From Myxococcaceae bacterium JPH2 (lineage in GTDB: Bacteria > Myxococcota > Myxococcia > Myxococcales > Myxococcaceae): DNA of 64,000 nucleotides. Within the stretch, counting starts at the first letter, position 1. Every line of letters starts with the position of its first letter. Shown in pieces: positions 21,794 to 30,094 of this stretch. The notes under the pieces were generated by a model. It was not told the DNA's origin. It was given only the letters and a program-made list of their open reading frames with translations, and did no database searches. Position numbers and translations under genes: made by a program. The stretch is taken from assembly GCA_016458225.1 (NCBI GenBank), contig JAEMGR010000006.1, positions 1 to 64,000 on the forward strand. The letters run 5' to 3'.

Positions 21794-23029
21794 TCAGGTG
21801 CCCAGGGCCGCAAGGCCCCGCGGGCGCAGGGCGCGCGTGGTCAGCACCAGGACGAAGAACGCGAGCGCCGCGGTGGCGGTGACGATGCGCACGCCCAGCC
21901 GGTCCGACAGCTCCGCCTGCCCGGCGACGCCCACCGTGTAGCCCAGGTTGATGAACACGGTGAACAGGCTGCTGATGCGCGCCTGGAGCGCGAGGGGCGC
22001 GCGCGCCTGGCACACCGTCTTCAATCCGCTGAACGTCAGCAAGTACACCGCGCCCAGGACGAACAGGGCCGCCGTCGCCACGGGCAGGGTGGGGGACAGC
22101 CAGTAGAGCGCGGTCGCCGGCCCCAGCACCACGAGCGCTCCCTCCAGGAGTCGTCGCTGCCCGAAGCGCCGCGCCGCCGCGCTCGCGAGGAAGGCCGCGA
22201 TGACCGCGCCCGTGCCCTGCGCCGTCACGAGCAACGCGGTGGCCGAGTGACCCAGGTTCAGCACGCGCAGCGCGAAGACGGGCACCAGCCCGATGAACGG
22301 GGTGATGAGCAGGCCCACGCCCAGCACCGCGAGCAGCGCGAGGAAGATGCCGGGGTCCTCCCAGGCCAGTCGCGCGCCGTCCGCCATCCCTCGCCACAAG
22401 GGCTCGCGCCGCGTCGTCGGGGGGAGCGCGCCGCCGCGCACGCGCGTCATGGCCAGCAGCACCGCGCCGAAGGACACCGCGTTGATGAGCAGCGCCCAGG
22501 TGATGCCGCCCATGGACAGCACCAGCGCCGCCAGCGCGGGCCCCACGATGCGGCCCAGGTTGAACTGCGCCGAGTCCAGGCTCAGCGCGCTGTGCAGGTC
22601 CTCGGCGGGGACGACGGCGGCGATGAGGCCCGTGGCCGCGGGGATGACGACGCTGTTGAGGCTGCCGTTGAGCAGCGAGATGAGCGCGATGGCCGGCACG
22701 GTGAGGTGGTCCGTGTAGGCCAGCGCCGCGAGCAGTCCGGCCAGCAGCGCCTGGGCGCCCACGCACACCGCGAGGAACGCGCGTCGATCGAACCGGTCCG
22801 CCAGCACGCCGCCCAGCGGGGACAACACGAGGGAGGGCAGGTACGTCAGCGACGCGACCGCGCCTGTCCAGGCCGCCTCGCCCGTCACCTGCGTGACGTG
22901 GACGCCCAGCGCGATGGACTCCATCCACGTGCCGATGTTGGACACCAGGGTGCCCGTCCAGATGGCCGCGTAGTCGCGGTGCGAGAAGGCCCGGAACGAG
23001 GCGAAGCGCGGCGATGAGGGAGCGGACAC
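21794..23029 (-). CDS. MFS exporter (EntS-like, DHA3 type)
   Basis: A membrane transporter of about 411 residues with roughly 12 hydrophobic segments. The first segment, FRAFSHRDYAAIWTG followed by NIGTWMESIA, is typical of the EntS-like MFS group, and the loop GGVLADRFDRR is the MFS signature between helices 2 and 3. I chose the GTG at 23029 because the homologous start falls a few residues before FRAF; the open frame continues upstream without a clear start. The gene converges on the AmCP operon with an 11-base gap. Self-resistance by export of the cluster product is the likely role. Substrate is not determinable from sequence. Confidence 0.85.
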   Translation of the reverse strand: MSAPSSPRFASFRAFSHRDYAAIWTGTLVSNIGTWMESIALGVHVTQVTGEAAWTGAVASLTYLPSLVLSPLGGVLADRFDRRAFLAVCVGAQALLAGLLAALAYTDHLTVPAIALISLLNGSLNSVVIPAATGLIAAVVPAEDLHSALSLDSAQFNLGRIVGPALAALVLSMGGITWALLINAVSFGAVLLAMTRVRGGALPPTTRREPLWRGMADGARLAWEDPGIFLALLAVLGVGLLITPFIGLVPVFALRVLNLGHSATALLVTAQGTGAVIAAFLASAAARRFGQRRLLEGALVVLGPATALYWLSPTLPVATAALFVLGAVYLLTFSGLKTVCQARAPLALQARISSLFTVFINLGYTVGVAGQAELSDRLGVRIVTATAALAFFVLVLTTRALRPRGLAALGT

Positions 23030-23078
23030 GGGGCTTCGTTCTAACGCAGCTCCCGCGTGCCCGCTCGTGACAGAAGCG

Positions 23079-25046
23079 TCAGGGATGCGGCGCGGTGGCC
23101 AGCGCCCCCAGGAATCCGAGCGCGGACTGGCGGATGTTGGGGTTGGAGTCGTGCTGGCTCGTCCACGTGAGCAAGGGGAGCCCCTGCGGCAGCGCGCCCA
23201 GGTTGGCGCCCAGGAGGCCGACGACCTCGGCGCGCACCGCGTCCGCGCTGTCTCGCTGGAGCACCGTCCCCAGCGTGGGCAGCAAGGGGGGCAGGGCGCG
23301 GAAGCTCGCGGCGAACACGGCGCTCTTGCGCACATCGGGCGAGGGGTCCTCCAGCATCCGTGAGGCGAGCAGCCGGTCGGCTTCCGCCTCGGGGACCAGC
23401 CGCAGCGCCTCCACGGCCGCCTGCCGCACCGGGACGGAGGGCGAGGCCAGCGCCTCGCGAATCGTGGTCAGCGCGCCCGGGTCGCGCGTGTTGCCCAGCG
23501 CGCGCAGGAGGAGCGCCTGGTCCTCGGGCGTCTTCGCCGCGTGGAAGCGCGTGCCCAGCTCGCGTGAGAGGGCCTCCGCGCCGTGCGCGTCCTCGTCCCG
23601 GAGCTGGTAGGCGGAGTTGCCCAGCGCCAGCGCCGCCGTGTCGCGCAGCTCCGGGTGCGTGTCGTTGCCCAGGTCCCTCAGCGCCTGGATGCCCTCGGTG
23701 GAGGGCGTCTCCGCCATGCCGAGCGCGGCCACCGCGTCCGTGCGCACCGGCACGCCCACGGCGGCGTCATCCACCACCTTGGACAGCGCGCTCAGCGCCT
23801 CGGGGGTGCTCGCCGCGGAGAGCGCGCCCAGCATCGGGCTGGCCGCCAGGGGATCCATCCCCTCGTGCAGGAGGCCGGGCACCTTGCCTGCCTCCTGGGG
23901 CTCCAGGAGGAACAGGGCGCGCAGCTGCTCCAGCGCGTGCGTGCGCGCGTCGTCGCGCTCCTTCTCGTCCTTGGGCAGCGAGCGCAGGTCCTTCACCAGG
24001 TCGTCGAAGCGCTTGCCCGCGAGCAGCCGGCGGTACTGCTCCTTGGGGTCCTGCGGCGCGGCCTGGAAGCTGGCGAGCGGCATCGCGGTCAGTCGCGAGC
24101 GCTCCCGGTCCAGCAGGCCCACCAGCGTCGAGTCCCGCCCGCGCTCCAGCAGCTTCAGGCTCACGTGCAGCGAGTGGCTCACCTTGGGCATGCCGTCGCC
24201 CGCGTCCACGCCGAGCTGCTCGTCACCCTCCAGCAGCTCGGGCCACACGTCCTCGCCCACGTCGATGACGGCGCGGGTGCGCGCGTCCAGGCGCAGCTTG
24301 CTCGCGTCCACTTCTTGGAGTCCCTGCGACGTGGCCACGTGCGTATAGCCCCGCTTCGTCTTCTCATAGCGCTTCGCCTCGAGCCGGCGGTACGCGGCGC
24401 GGTAGAGCCCCGTCGCGTCCTGCTCGTCACTCTCCCAGGCGTCGCGCGGAGCGCCGGCCACCACGAACTGCGTGGAGGCCACCACCGAGCGCAGGATGCC
24501 CTGCGCGAGCACGTCCAGCCCCGGCTCCACGTGGACGGTCCGCACGGCGCCCGTGCGCTCCATCGTCAGGAAGATGGGCAGCGTGAGGCTCGCCGTCAGC
24601 GCGGCGCGCATCTGCGGCTCCAGCGCGTCCCGCCCCTCCACCGTCACCGACAGGTCCGTGAGCAGCAGCGCGGCCCGCGCCTCGACCTCCGTGTCGCGCG
24701 CGCCGGTGATGCCCACGCGCCACTCGCCCTGCACGTGGAAGCGCATCCCCGGCGGCACCTGCGCGCCTGGCTGCGAGGCCACGAACGTCACCTGCTGCGT
24801 GGTGTCCACCGCGTAGCGGAACTGCTGGCCTGGCACCCACGCACGCGTGCCGTCGGGCGTCCGCGTGGGCTCGGGCTCATCCAGCGAGGCCGCGGGCCGC
24901 GGCGGCCGAGCGGTGGGCCGGGTCTCCGCCACGGGCGAGGGTCCGGACTCATCGCCCGCGCGGCTCGCTCCCCACCAGCCCACGATTCCCAGCACCACGG
25001 CGAGCAACAGCAGGAGGCTGTGATGACGCTTCCAGGGCATGCGCAT
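23079..25046 (-). CDS. Membrane-anchored HEAT-repeat protein with beta-rich N-terminal domain
   Basis: About 655 residues. After a positively charged start, one hydrophobic segment (LLLLLAVVLGIVGWW) anchors it, and a Pro/Arg/Glu linker follows. Residues of about 70-330 look beta-rich, beginning with WVPGQQFRYAVDTT. From about residue 350 the protein is helical, with recurring HEAT-like units such as VRTDAVAALG, LRDTAALALG, VRQAAVEALR and VRKSAVFAAS. The order of a beta domain followed by a helical repeat array resembles the large lipid-transfer (vitellogenin N) layout, but that is only a resemblance. Two ATGs (25046, 25040) are possible, and a longer frame reaches 25103. It is separated from the MFS start by about 50 bases and may share no function with the cluster. 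Confidence 0.75.
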   Translation of the reverse strand: MRMPWKRHHSLLLLLAVVLGIVGWWGASRAGDESGPSPVAETRPTARPPRPAASLDEPEPTRTPDGTRAWVPGQQFRYAVDTTQQVTFVASQPGAQVPPGMRFHVQGEWRVGITGARDTEVEARAALLLTDLSVTVEGRDALEPQMRAALTASLTLPIFLTMERTGAVRTVHVEPGLDVLAQGILRSVVASTQFVVAGAPRDAWESDEQDATGLYRAAYRRLEAKRYEKTKRGYTHVATSQGLQEVDASKLRLDARTRAVIDVGEDVWPELLEGDEQLGVDAGDGMPKVSHSLHVSLKLLERGRDSTLVGLLDRERSRLTAMPLASFQAAPQDPKEQYRRLLAGKRFDDLVKDLRSLPKDEKERDDARTHALEQLRALFLLEPQEAGKVPGLLHEGMDPLAASPMLGALSAASTPEALSALSKVVDDAAVGVPVRTDAVAALGMAETPSTEGIQALRDLGNDTHPELRDTAALALGNSAYQLRDEDAHGAEALSRELGTRFHAAKTPEDQALLLRALGNTRDPGALTTIREALASPSVPVRQAAVEALRLVPEAEADRLLASRMLEDPSPDVRKSAVFAASFRALPPLLPTLGTVLQRDSADAVRAEVVGLLGANLGALPQGLPLLTWTSQHDSNPNIRQSALGFLGALATAPHP

Positions 25047-25119
25047 GCCCCAATCGCTAGCATGCTCGCCGGCCTCACGCCTAGTGTGTCCCGAAAGATT
25101 CATGCGAGTTTTTGCGGGG

Positions 25120-25233
25120 TGTCATGACAGGAGAAGGCCCCGGTCAGGGTTTAAAAATCTGTCAGGAGCGCCATAAAACTGACATACTATTAGTGAAATC
25201 GAATTGACACCCCATGCAAGGCGAAAGTATGAC
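25120..25233 (+). promoter_or_regulatory. Candidate promoter and inverted repeats upstream of the secreted protein gene
   Basis: An AT-rich leader in very GC-rich DNA. It holds a perfect 10-base palindrome TGTCATGACA (25120-25129), an inverted repeat TGTCAG-N13-CTGACA (25160-25184), and a promoter-like pair TTGACA (25204-25209) and TATGAC (25228-25233) with 18 bases between. The strong AGGAGGGGG ribosome site (25281-25289) serves the ATG at 25294. The two inverted repeats share the half-site TGTCA and could bind the same regulator, possibly controlling the divergent gene at 23079-25046 as well. Identified by eye only. Confidence 0.45.
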
Positions 25234-25293
25234 GATCTTTGTTTCCGCGTTTTTCGATGTAAGCGGAGACAAAACCAAGCAGGAGGGGGTCCC

Positions 25294-26475
25294 ATGCATA
25301 AGTTGCGTCTGTTATCCGGCGTCGCCGCGGCGGTCTGTGCCGTCGTGGTTCCTCAAGTCGCGCTGGCGCAGGTGCCGTCGTATTCCGATCCGGTTGTCTA
25401 TACGGTGGACACCGGCGCGTTTCCGGCGACGACGTATCCGTCCGGCTACCAGCTGGACAACAATTATCCCTGGAAGTCGTCGTACCCGTTCTCGCCCAAC
25501 TACACGACGAGCGAGCAGCAGCTCATCATCAACCAGGAGGTCGCGCTGACCCACGGCACGCTGGGCACCGACCCGGCGGATGGCAAGCCGAACATCACGA
25601 TTGACCAAGGGGTCATCCCCGAGGCCAACACGCAGAACGTGCAGCCGGCGGTGACGGTCACCAACGACAGCGCGTCGCTGCCCACGGGCAACCAGCCGTT
25701 CACCAAGAGCTACTTCCGCAACGAGGGCTTCGGCAACAGCCTGTTCGGCGCGGGCTATGTCATCGACGCGTCCATGACGGCCACGCCGTCCACGGGCGTG
25801 GGTGAGAAGCGCGTGGAGGCCTATGCCGAAGGCAAGGTGACGGCCACCGCGTTCAGCTTCCAGAAGGAGATTGTCCGAGGGCGCGCTGAGATTTCCGGCC
25901 AGCAGGGCGGCAACAACAGCGGCACCGCGAAGGTGTACGCCATGGGCCAGCAGATCTGGTCCGGCAACCTCTTCTACAGCTTCGAAATCACCCCCATCAA
26001 CTGGAGCCGCACGTTCTTCTCCGCCTCGAAGACGTTCATGGTCGGCCCCGTTCCCGTGCGCGTCGCGGCGTCCGTCAGCGGCGGCGTGAAGCTGACCGTC
26101 ACGGGCCAGATTGGCCCCACCGTGGCCCGTCTGACCGCCACCCCGGGCGGCTGGGCGAACGTCACCGCCTCCGCGGGCGTGGACATCATCATCGCGGGCT
26201 TTGGTGTCGAGGGCAGCCTGACCCTCATCAACATCAACCTGCCTGCCTTCGCCGAGCTGTTCTGGCCCTTCTACTCGCTGGATTGGACCCTGAAGGCCAC
26301 CCTGAACCTGAACGCCCTGTCCGGCACCCTGAAGCTGTATGTCCGGATTGGCTTCTGGATCTTCAAGAAGACCTGGTGGCTGACCATCGCCAGCTGGGGC
26401 GGTATCAACCAGAGCTGGAACCTGTACACGAACAACGGCTCGTTGATTCTCGGCATGGACCCCATGGGCATGTGA
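25294..26475 (+). CDS. Secreted protein of unknown family
   Basis: A 393-residue protein with a clear signal peptide (basic start, hydrophobic core, cleavage expected after VALA|QVPS near residue 26). The mature part is rich in Asn, Thr, Ser, Gly and aromatic residues and looks all-beta. Its second half has alternating stretches such as GGVKLTVTGQIGPTVARL and TLKATLNLNALSGTLKL, suggesting a long amphipathic beta structure. Only two Cys are seen and both are in the signal region. The ATG follows AGGAGGGGG at the normal distance. It stands alone between a divergent gene and a bidirectional hairpin. I do not recognise the family; a surface or outer-membrane-associated protein is a fair guess. 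Confidence 0.85.
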   Translation: MHKLRLLSGVAAAVCAVVVPQVALAQVPSYSDPVVYTVDTGAFPATTYPSGYQLDNNYPWKSSYPFSPNYTTSEQQLIINQEVALTHGTLGTDPADGKPNITIDQGVIPEANTQNVQPAVTVTNDSASLPTGNQPFTKSYFRNEGFGNSLFGAGYVIDASMTATPSTGVGEKRVEAYAEGKVTATAFSFQKEIVRGRAEISGQQGGNNSGTAKVYAMGQQIWSGNLFYSFEITPINWSRTFFSASKTFMVGPVPVRVAASVSGGVKLTVTGQIGPTVARLTATPGGWANVTASAGVDIIIAGFGVEGSLTLININLPAFAELFWPFYSLDWTLKATLNLNALSGTLKLYVRIGFWIFKKTWWLTIASWGGINQSWNLYTNNGSLILGMDPMGM

Positions 26476-26493
26476 CGCCCGCGTGAGTCCTTT

Positions 26494-26524
26494 CACGGCC
26501 CGGAAGTTTTCATTCCGGGCCGTG
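26494..26524 (+). terminator. Hairpin terminator between convergent genes
   Basis: A perfect 12-bp stem (CACGGCCCGGAA pairing with TTCCGGGCCGTG) with a 7-base loop starts 18 bases after the secreted-protein stop. It lies before the convergent end of the Hint gene at 26571. The U-tract is weak (TCTGAT), so it may act in both directions or with help from Rho. Confidence 0.7.
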
Positions 26525-26570
26525 TCTGATGGGTGAGTCTTGACGCACTACGAGTGAATGCTGGCGACGC

Positions 26571-27614
26571 CTAGGGGATGGCGGGGATGACGGAATCCGG
26601 CACGTTGGCTCGGATGAGCAGCCGGTTCAGCTCATTCACATACTCGCTCTGGAAGCGCTGCGAGCCGCTGAGGAAGCCCTGGGCCACGAGGATGTTGGAC
26701 GTGGGGTCGGAGGTGACGGGGCGCACGTTGTGAGCGCGGACCCACTCGAGCGACTTCTCCACGGAGACGATGGGGTCGGACTTGCCGTTCTGGGTGACGA
26801 GCGAGTCGCCCACGCCCAGCTCGTGCGCCTTCTTGAGGTTGCCCTCGGGGACGACGAGCGGGTGCTCGGTGGTGACGCGCAGCACGCCGCCGGACTCGGT
26901 GTGGAAGGTGATGATCTCCTGCTCGGAGAGCCGCTGGTCCAGCGTGTAGTGCTCCACCGGGTTGTCCATGAAGGTGAGCGCCGCGAAGGTGGCGTTGGGC
27001 GTGAGCGTCACCAGGTCACGGCGGCCGGTGGCCAGCGCCTCGCCGATGGGCACGGGCCCGGTGGACAGGAGGACCTCCTGGTCCGGCGTGTAGCAGCCGG
27101 GCTCGCAGAGGGCGTCCATCTGGACGGCGACGGGCTTGTAGGTGCCGGGCACGCCCTGGATCTGCGCGCCGGTGTAGCCGGCCGTCGCGGAGCCCGGAGC
27201 GCCGGGCCCAGGCCACGGGGCGTAGGTGTTGTTGGGGTCCACGTACACCGGATACAGCCAGGTGCCGGCGAGCGCGGCGTTGTTCGCCTCCATCGAGAAG
27301 GCCGAGTCCCAGAAGCGCATGTCCAGGCCCCCCCACTGCGTGAGGCCGTAGGGATTGCCCTGCTGCCAGCGCTTGGCCCACTTCTGCCGCCCATAGCCCT
27401 GGTCGATGTTGAGTTGGTCGTACGTGCATCGGTAGTTGTAGGGGACCCAGGTGCCGCCGCCGCCGCCCCCACCCCCGCCGCCCGGATCATTGGGGTCGGT
27501 GTCCATCATCAGGGATTCGGGGAGGTTGGACTGCGGAGGGGCTTCGATGGCGGACGCGGTGAGCGAGCCACCCAGGGTCAGGATGAGCAGCGAATGTGAC
27601 AATGCATTGCGCAT
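26571..27614 (-). CDS. Secreted Hint-domain protein, paralog 1
   Basis: A 347-residue protein. Signal peptide at the N terminus, then a linker with ten consecutive glycines, then a conserved domain starting YRCTYDQLNIDQGYGRQ, and a C-terminal Hint (hedgehog/intein) module from about residue 190. The Hint module shows GCYTPDQEVLLSTG (block A with candidate nucleophile Cys), TEHPLVVPEG (block B TxxH), a GVGDSLV turn and SNILVAQGFLSG near the end. Such modules can self-cleave or attach a partner. The ATG at 27614 has a GAGGAA ribosome site; the longer frame is rejected. Paralogs lie at 27768-28715 and 33600-34532. Unlike inteins, no C-extein domain follows, only about 35 residues. Function of the N-terminal domain is unknown. 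Confidence 0.85.
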   Translation of the reverse strand: MRNALSHSLLILTLGGSLTASAIEAPPQSNLPESLMMDTDPNDPGGGGGGGGGGTWVPYNYRCTYDQLNIDQGYGRQKWAKRWQQGNPYGLTQWGGLDMRFWDSAFSMEANNAALAGTWLYPVYVDPNNTYAPWPGPGAPGSATAGYTGAQIQGVPGTYKPVAVQMDALCEPGCYTPDQEVLLSTGPVPIGEALATGRRDLVTLTPNATFAALTFMDNPVEHYTLDQRLSEQEIITFHTESGGVLRVTTEHPLVVPEGNLKKAHELGVGDSLVTQNGKSDPIVSVEKSLEWVRAHNVRPVTSDPTSNILVAQGFLSGSQRFQSEYVNELNRLLIRANVPDSVIPAIP

Positions 27615-27671
27615 GGCTTCCTCGGTGAGGACGACGGGCTGGAGCGACAGGGGGCGCCACGACAGGACGCG

Positions 27672-27710
27672 ACCGGGCACCGCGCGTGGACTTCCACGGC
27701 GGTGCCCGGT
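27672..27710 (-). terminator. Strong hairpin between Hint paralogs 1 and 2
   Basis: A 12-bp stem (ACCGGGCACCGC with GCGGTGCCCGGT) is extended, after one unpaired base, by a 5-bp stem (CGTGG/CCACG) closed by a 4-base loop. It lies between the stop of paralog 2 (27768) and the start of paralog 1 (27614). No U-tract follows in the minus direction, so it may attenuate or process the transcript and not fully end it. Confidence 0.5.
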
Positions 27711-27767
27711 CTGGTTCAGCGACGAGAGCGCCCGTCAGGGCGCTTTCTGGCTTTCAACGACAGGCTC

Positions 27768-28715
27768 TCAGGGCGTAAACGGGATGACGGAGTCCGGCAC
27801 GTTGCCGCGGAGGATGAGGCGGTTCATCTCCTCCACGTACTCGCTCTGGAACCGCTGCGAGCCGCTGAGGAAGCCCTGCGCGACGACGATGTTGGACGTG
27901 TAGTCCGTGGTGACCGGGCGCACGTTGTACACGCGCGTGTGCTCGATGGACTTCTCCAGCGAGACGATGGTGTCGAACTTGCCATCCTGGTTCACGAGGC
28001 GGTCACCCACGCCCAGCTCGCGCGCCCGCTTGAGGTTGCCCTCGGGGACGACGAGCGGGTGCTCGGTGGTGACGCGCAGCACGCCGCCGGACTCGGTGTG
28101 GAAGGTGACGATCTCCTGGTCCGCCGCGTCACGGTCCAGCGTGTAGTGCTCCACCGTGTTGTCCATGAAGGTCAGCGCGGAGAACGTCGCGTCAGGCGTG
28201 AGCGTCACCAGGTCCATCTGGCCGGACTCGAGCGCGCTCTGGATGCCCATGGGGCCGCTGGACAGGAGGATCTCCTGGTCCGGGGCGTAGCACCCAGGCT
28301 CGCAGAGGCCGTCCATCTGGATGCCGGCGGGCTTGAACGTGTAGGGAATGTCCGTCTGGATTTGCGCGCCGGTGAGGGTGGCCGTGGTGCTGCCATACGC
28401 GCCCGGGCCCTTCCAGGGCGAGTACATGTTCGCGGGGTCGACGTAGATGGGGTACAGCCAGATGGGCGTCGCCAGGGCGGCGGCGTCGTTGGCCTCCGTC
28501 GAGTAGGACGAGTGCCAGTAGCGCATGTCCAGCCCGCCCCACTGCGTGGTGGCATACGGGTTCTGCTGCTGCCAGCGCTTGGCCCACCTCTGGCGGCCAT
28601 AGGCCTGATCCGAGTTCAGCTGATCGAAAGTGCACCGGTAGTTGGTGGGCGCATAGGCCGCGAACGCGGGCGTGGACAGCACCAACGCCCCAATGACTGC
28701 GGTGAGTGTCTTCAT
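27768..28715 (-). CDS. Secreted Hint-domain protein, paralog 2
   Basis: A 315-residue protein with signal peptide ending near AFAA, followed at once by the shared N-terminal domain (NYRCTFDQLNSDQAYGRQ, then WAKRWQQ and WGGLDMRYW) and a Hint module from about residue 158 (GCYAPDQEILLSSG, TEHPLVVPEG, GVGDRLV, VYNVRPVT, SNIVVAQGFLSG). It lacks the glycine run of paralog 1. Sequence identity with paralog 1 is high across the Hint part by eye. Conserved Cys pairs (YRC; LCEPGC) may form a disulfide outside the cell. It is 35 bases downstream of the propeller lipoprotein stop, so the block is probably co-transcribed. Confidence 0.87.
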   Translation of the reverse strand: MKTLTAVIGALVLSTPAFAAYAPTNYRCTFDQLNSDQAYGRQRWAKRWQQQNPYATTQWGGLDMRYWHSSYSTEANDAAALATPIWLYPIYVDPANMYSPWKGPGAYGSTTATLTGAQIQTDIPYTFKPAGIQMDGLCEPGCYAPDQEILLSSGPMGIQSALESGQMDLVTLTPDATFSALTFMDNTVEHYTLDRDAADQEIVTFHTESGGVLRVTTEHPLVVPEGNLKRARELGVGDRLVNQDGKFDTIVSLEKSIEHTRVYNVRPVTTDYTSNIVVAQGFLSGSQRFQSEYVEEMNRLILRGNVPDSVIPFTP

Positions 28716-28750
28716 CGTGTCTACTCCCCTGTGTGATTGGTGTTGCGCTG

Positions 28751-30094
28751 CTACGGTGTCGTCGCGAACTTCACGGCGAACACGTCCTGGCCGCCCGAGT
28801 TGGACCCCGGGCCGGCGAGTTCTCCGCTGGTCGTCCCCACCGCCACCGCCGTGGTCGCGCTCGTCAGCACGATGTCGCGCGCGTCATCGTCCGCGCTCGT
28901 GCCCCACTGCCAGGCGCGCACGCGGTTGCCGTAGCGATCGAACTTGGCGACGAAGGCGTCCGTGCCGCCGTGGTTGGCGTCGAGCGTCATCTGCCCGGTG
29001 GTCCAGCCGGCCACGTACGCATAGCCCTGCGAGTCCACGACGAGGCCGGTGGCGAGGCTCAGCTTGTTGGCCGCGCCAATGCGCTTGACCCACTTCAGGT
29101 CGCCGTTGGTGGCGTAGCGCATGAGGAAGGCGTTGGGGATGCCGTCGTTCTCCGACTGGCCCGTCTCCAGGTTGCTGTAGGACATGGCCAGCACGTAGAT
29201 GCGGTCGACGCCGTCCTGCGCGACCTCCAGGGCCGCGTCGATGTCGGGCGTTCCCTTCTGGCGGGTCCACTGGTTGGCGAAGCTGCCGTCGAGCTGGCGC
29301 ACGAAGACGTCCGTGGAGCCCGCGGCGGGGTTGCTACCCATGACGCCCTGCGTGGAGCCCACCACCCACGACATGCCGTCCGCGCGCGCGGAGACGCCCT
29401 CGCCGCGGTCATTGGCGAAGTTGGAGGACCCGAACGCGTTGCGGCCCACCGGCTGGCCCGTCAGGTCCAGCTCGTCCATCACCACGTCGAAGTCGTAGTT
29501 CTCCGAGTTCTGCGCGGCGCCCGCCAGCACGAGGTGGTCGTTGTTGGGGCGCAGCGTGGCGGCCAGCGCGTAGTCCTCCCCGGCGGTGCCGCGCTGGAAG
29601 ATCCAGGAGCGATTGCCATTGGCGTCATAGCGCGTGGCGAAGATGTCCGAGCCGCCCGCGGTGAGCTGCCCGGGCAGCTCGTCCGAGGTGAGGCCGACCA
29701 CGTAGGCCGAGCCGTCGCTGGCGGCGACGACGTCCCACGCGGAGTCATCCCCCCGCGAGCCGAGCTGGTGGGCCCAGTTGAAGATGAGGTTGTTGGTCAG
29801 CTTGGCGATGAAGATGTCCTGCGCGGCGCTCTGCTCGGACGGCTCGCCGAGCGCGCCGTCGGTGTTGCCCACGAGGAAGAGGCTCCCGTCGGGGGCCTGG
29901 GTGACGGCCGAGGGGCGGTCCGTGCCGGAGGTGCCAAACTGGAGCAGCACGCCGTCGCCGAGCGCCTGGGTGTGGACGACGGGTGCGAGGGATTGCGGCG
30001 CCTCCGCGGATTCCGGTCCGCAGGACGTGCCGAGGCACAGGATGCCGAAAGAAAGCCACCACCGCTGATTGAAAGACATTCGGAGACGCCTCAT
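28751..30094 (-). CDS. SBBP-type beta-propeller lipoprotein
   Basis: About 447 residues. The N terminus carries a hydrophobic stretch and Cys (CLGTSCGPE), a loose lipobox. The rest is built of recurring units ending in patterns such as DIFIAKLTNN, DIFATRYDANGN, DAFVAKFDRYGN and DVFAVKFAT, with GTSGTDRPSAV/GTSADDDARDI openings. These are typical of the seven-bladed beta-propeller (SBBP) repeats of myxobacterial secreted proteins. The start at 30094 overlaps the upstream stop as ATGA; an ATG at 30079 with GAGG upstream is an alternative. It lies inside the Hint/protease block and may serve in binding or display at the cell surface. No enzyme motif seen. Confidence 0.85.
   Translation of the reverse strand: MRRLRMSFNQRWWLSFGILCLGTSCGPESAEAPQSLAPVVHTQALGDGVLLQFGTSGTDRPSAVTQAPDGSLFLVGNTDGALGEPSEQSAAQDIFIAKLTNNLIFNWAHQLGSRGDDSAWDVVAASDGSAYVVGLTSDELPGQLTAGGSDIFATRYDANGNRSWIFQRGTAGEDYALAATLRPNNDHLVLAGAAQNSENYDFDVVMDELDLTGQPVGRNAFGSSNFANDRGEGVSARADGMSWVVGSTQGVMGSNPAAGSTDVFVRQLDGSFANQWTRQKGTPDIDAALEVAQDGVDRIYVLAMSYSNLETGQSENDGIPNAFLMRYATNGDLKWVKRIGAANKLSLATGLVVDSQGYAYVAGWTTGQMTLDANHGGTDAFVAKFDRYGNRVRAWQWGTSADDDARDIVLTSATTAVAVGTTSGELAGPGSNSGGQDVFAVKFATTP

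Noticed and set aside
26571-28715. Inteins in host proteins
   Set aside because: No conserved extein domain continues after the Hint module and no homing endonuclease is present; these look like Hint modules of secreted proteins.
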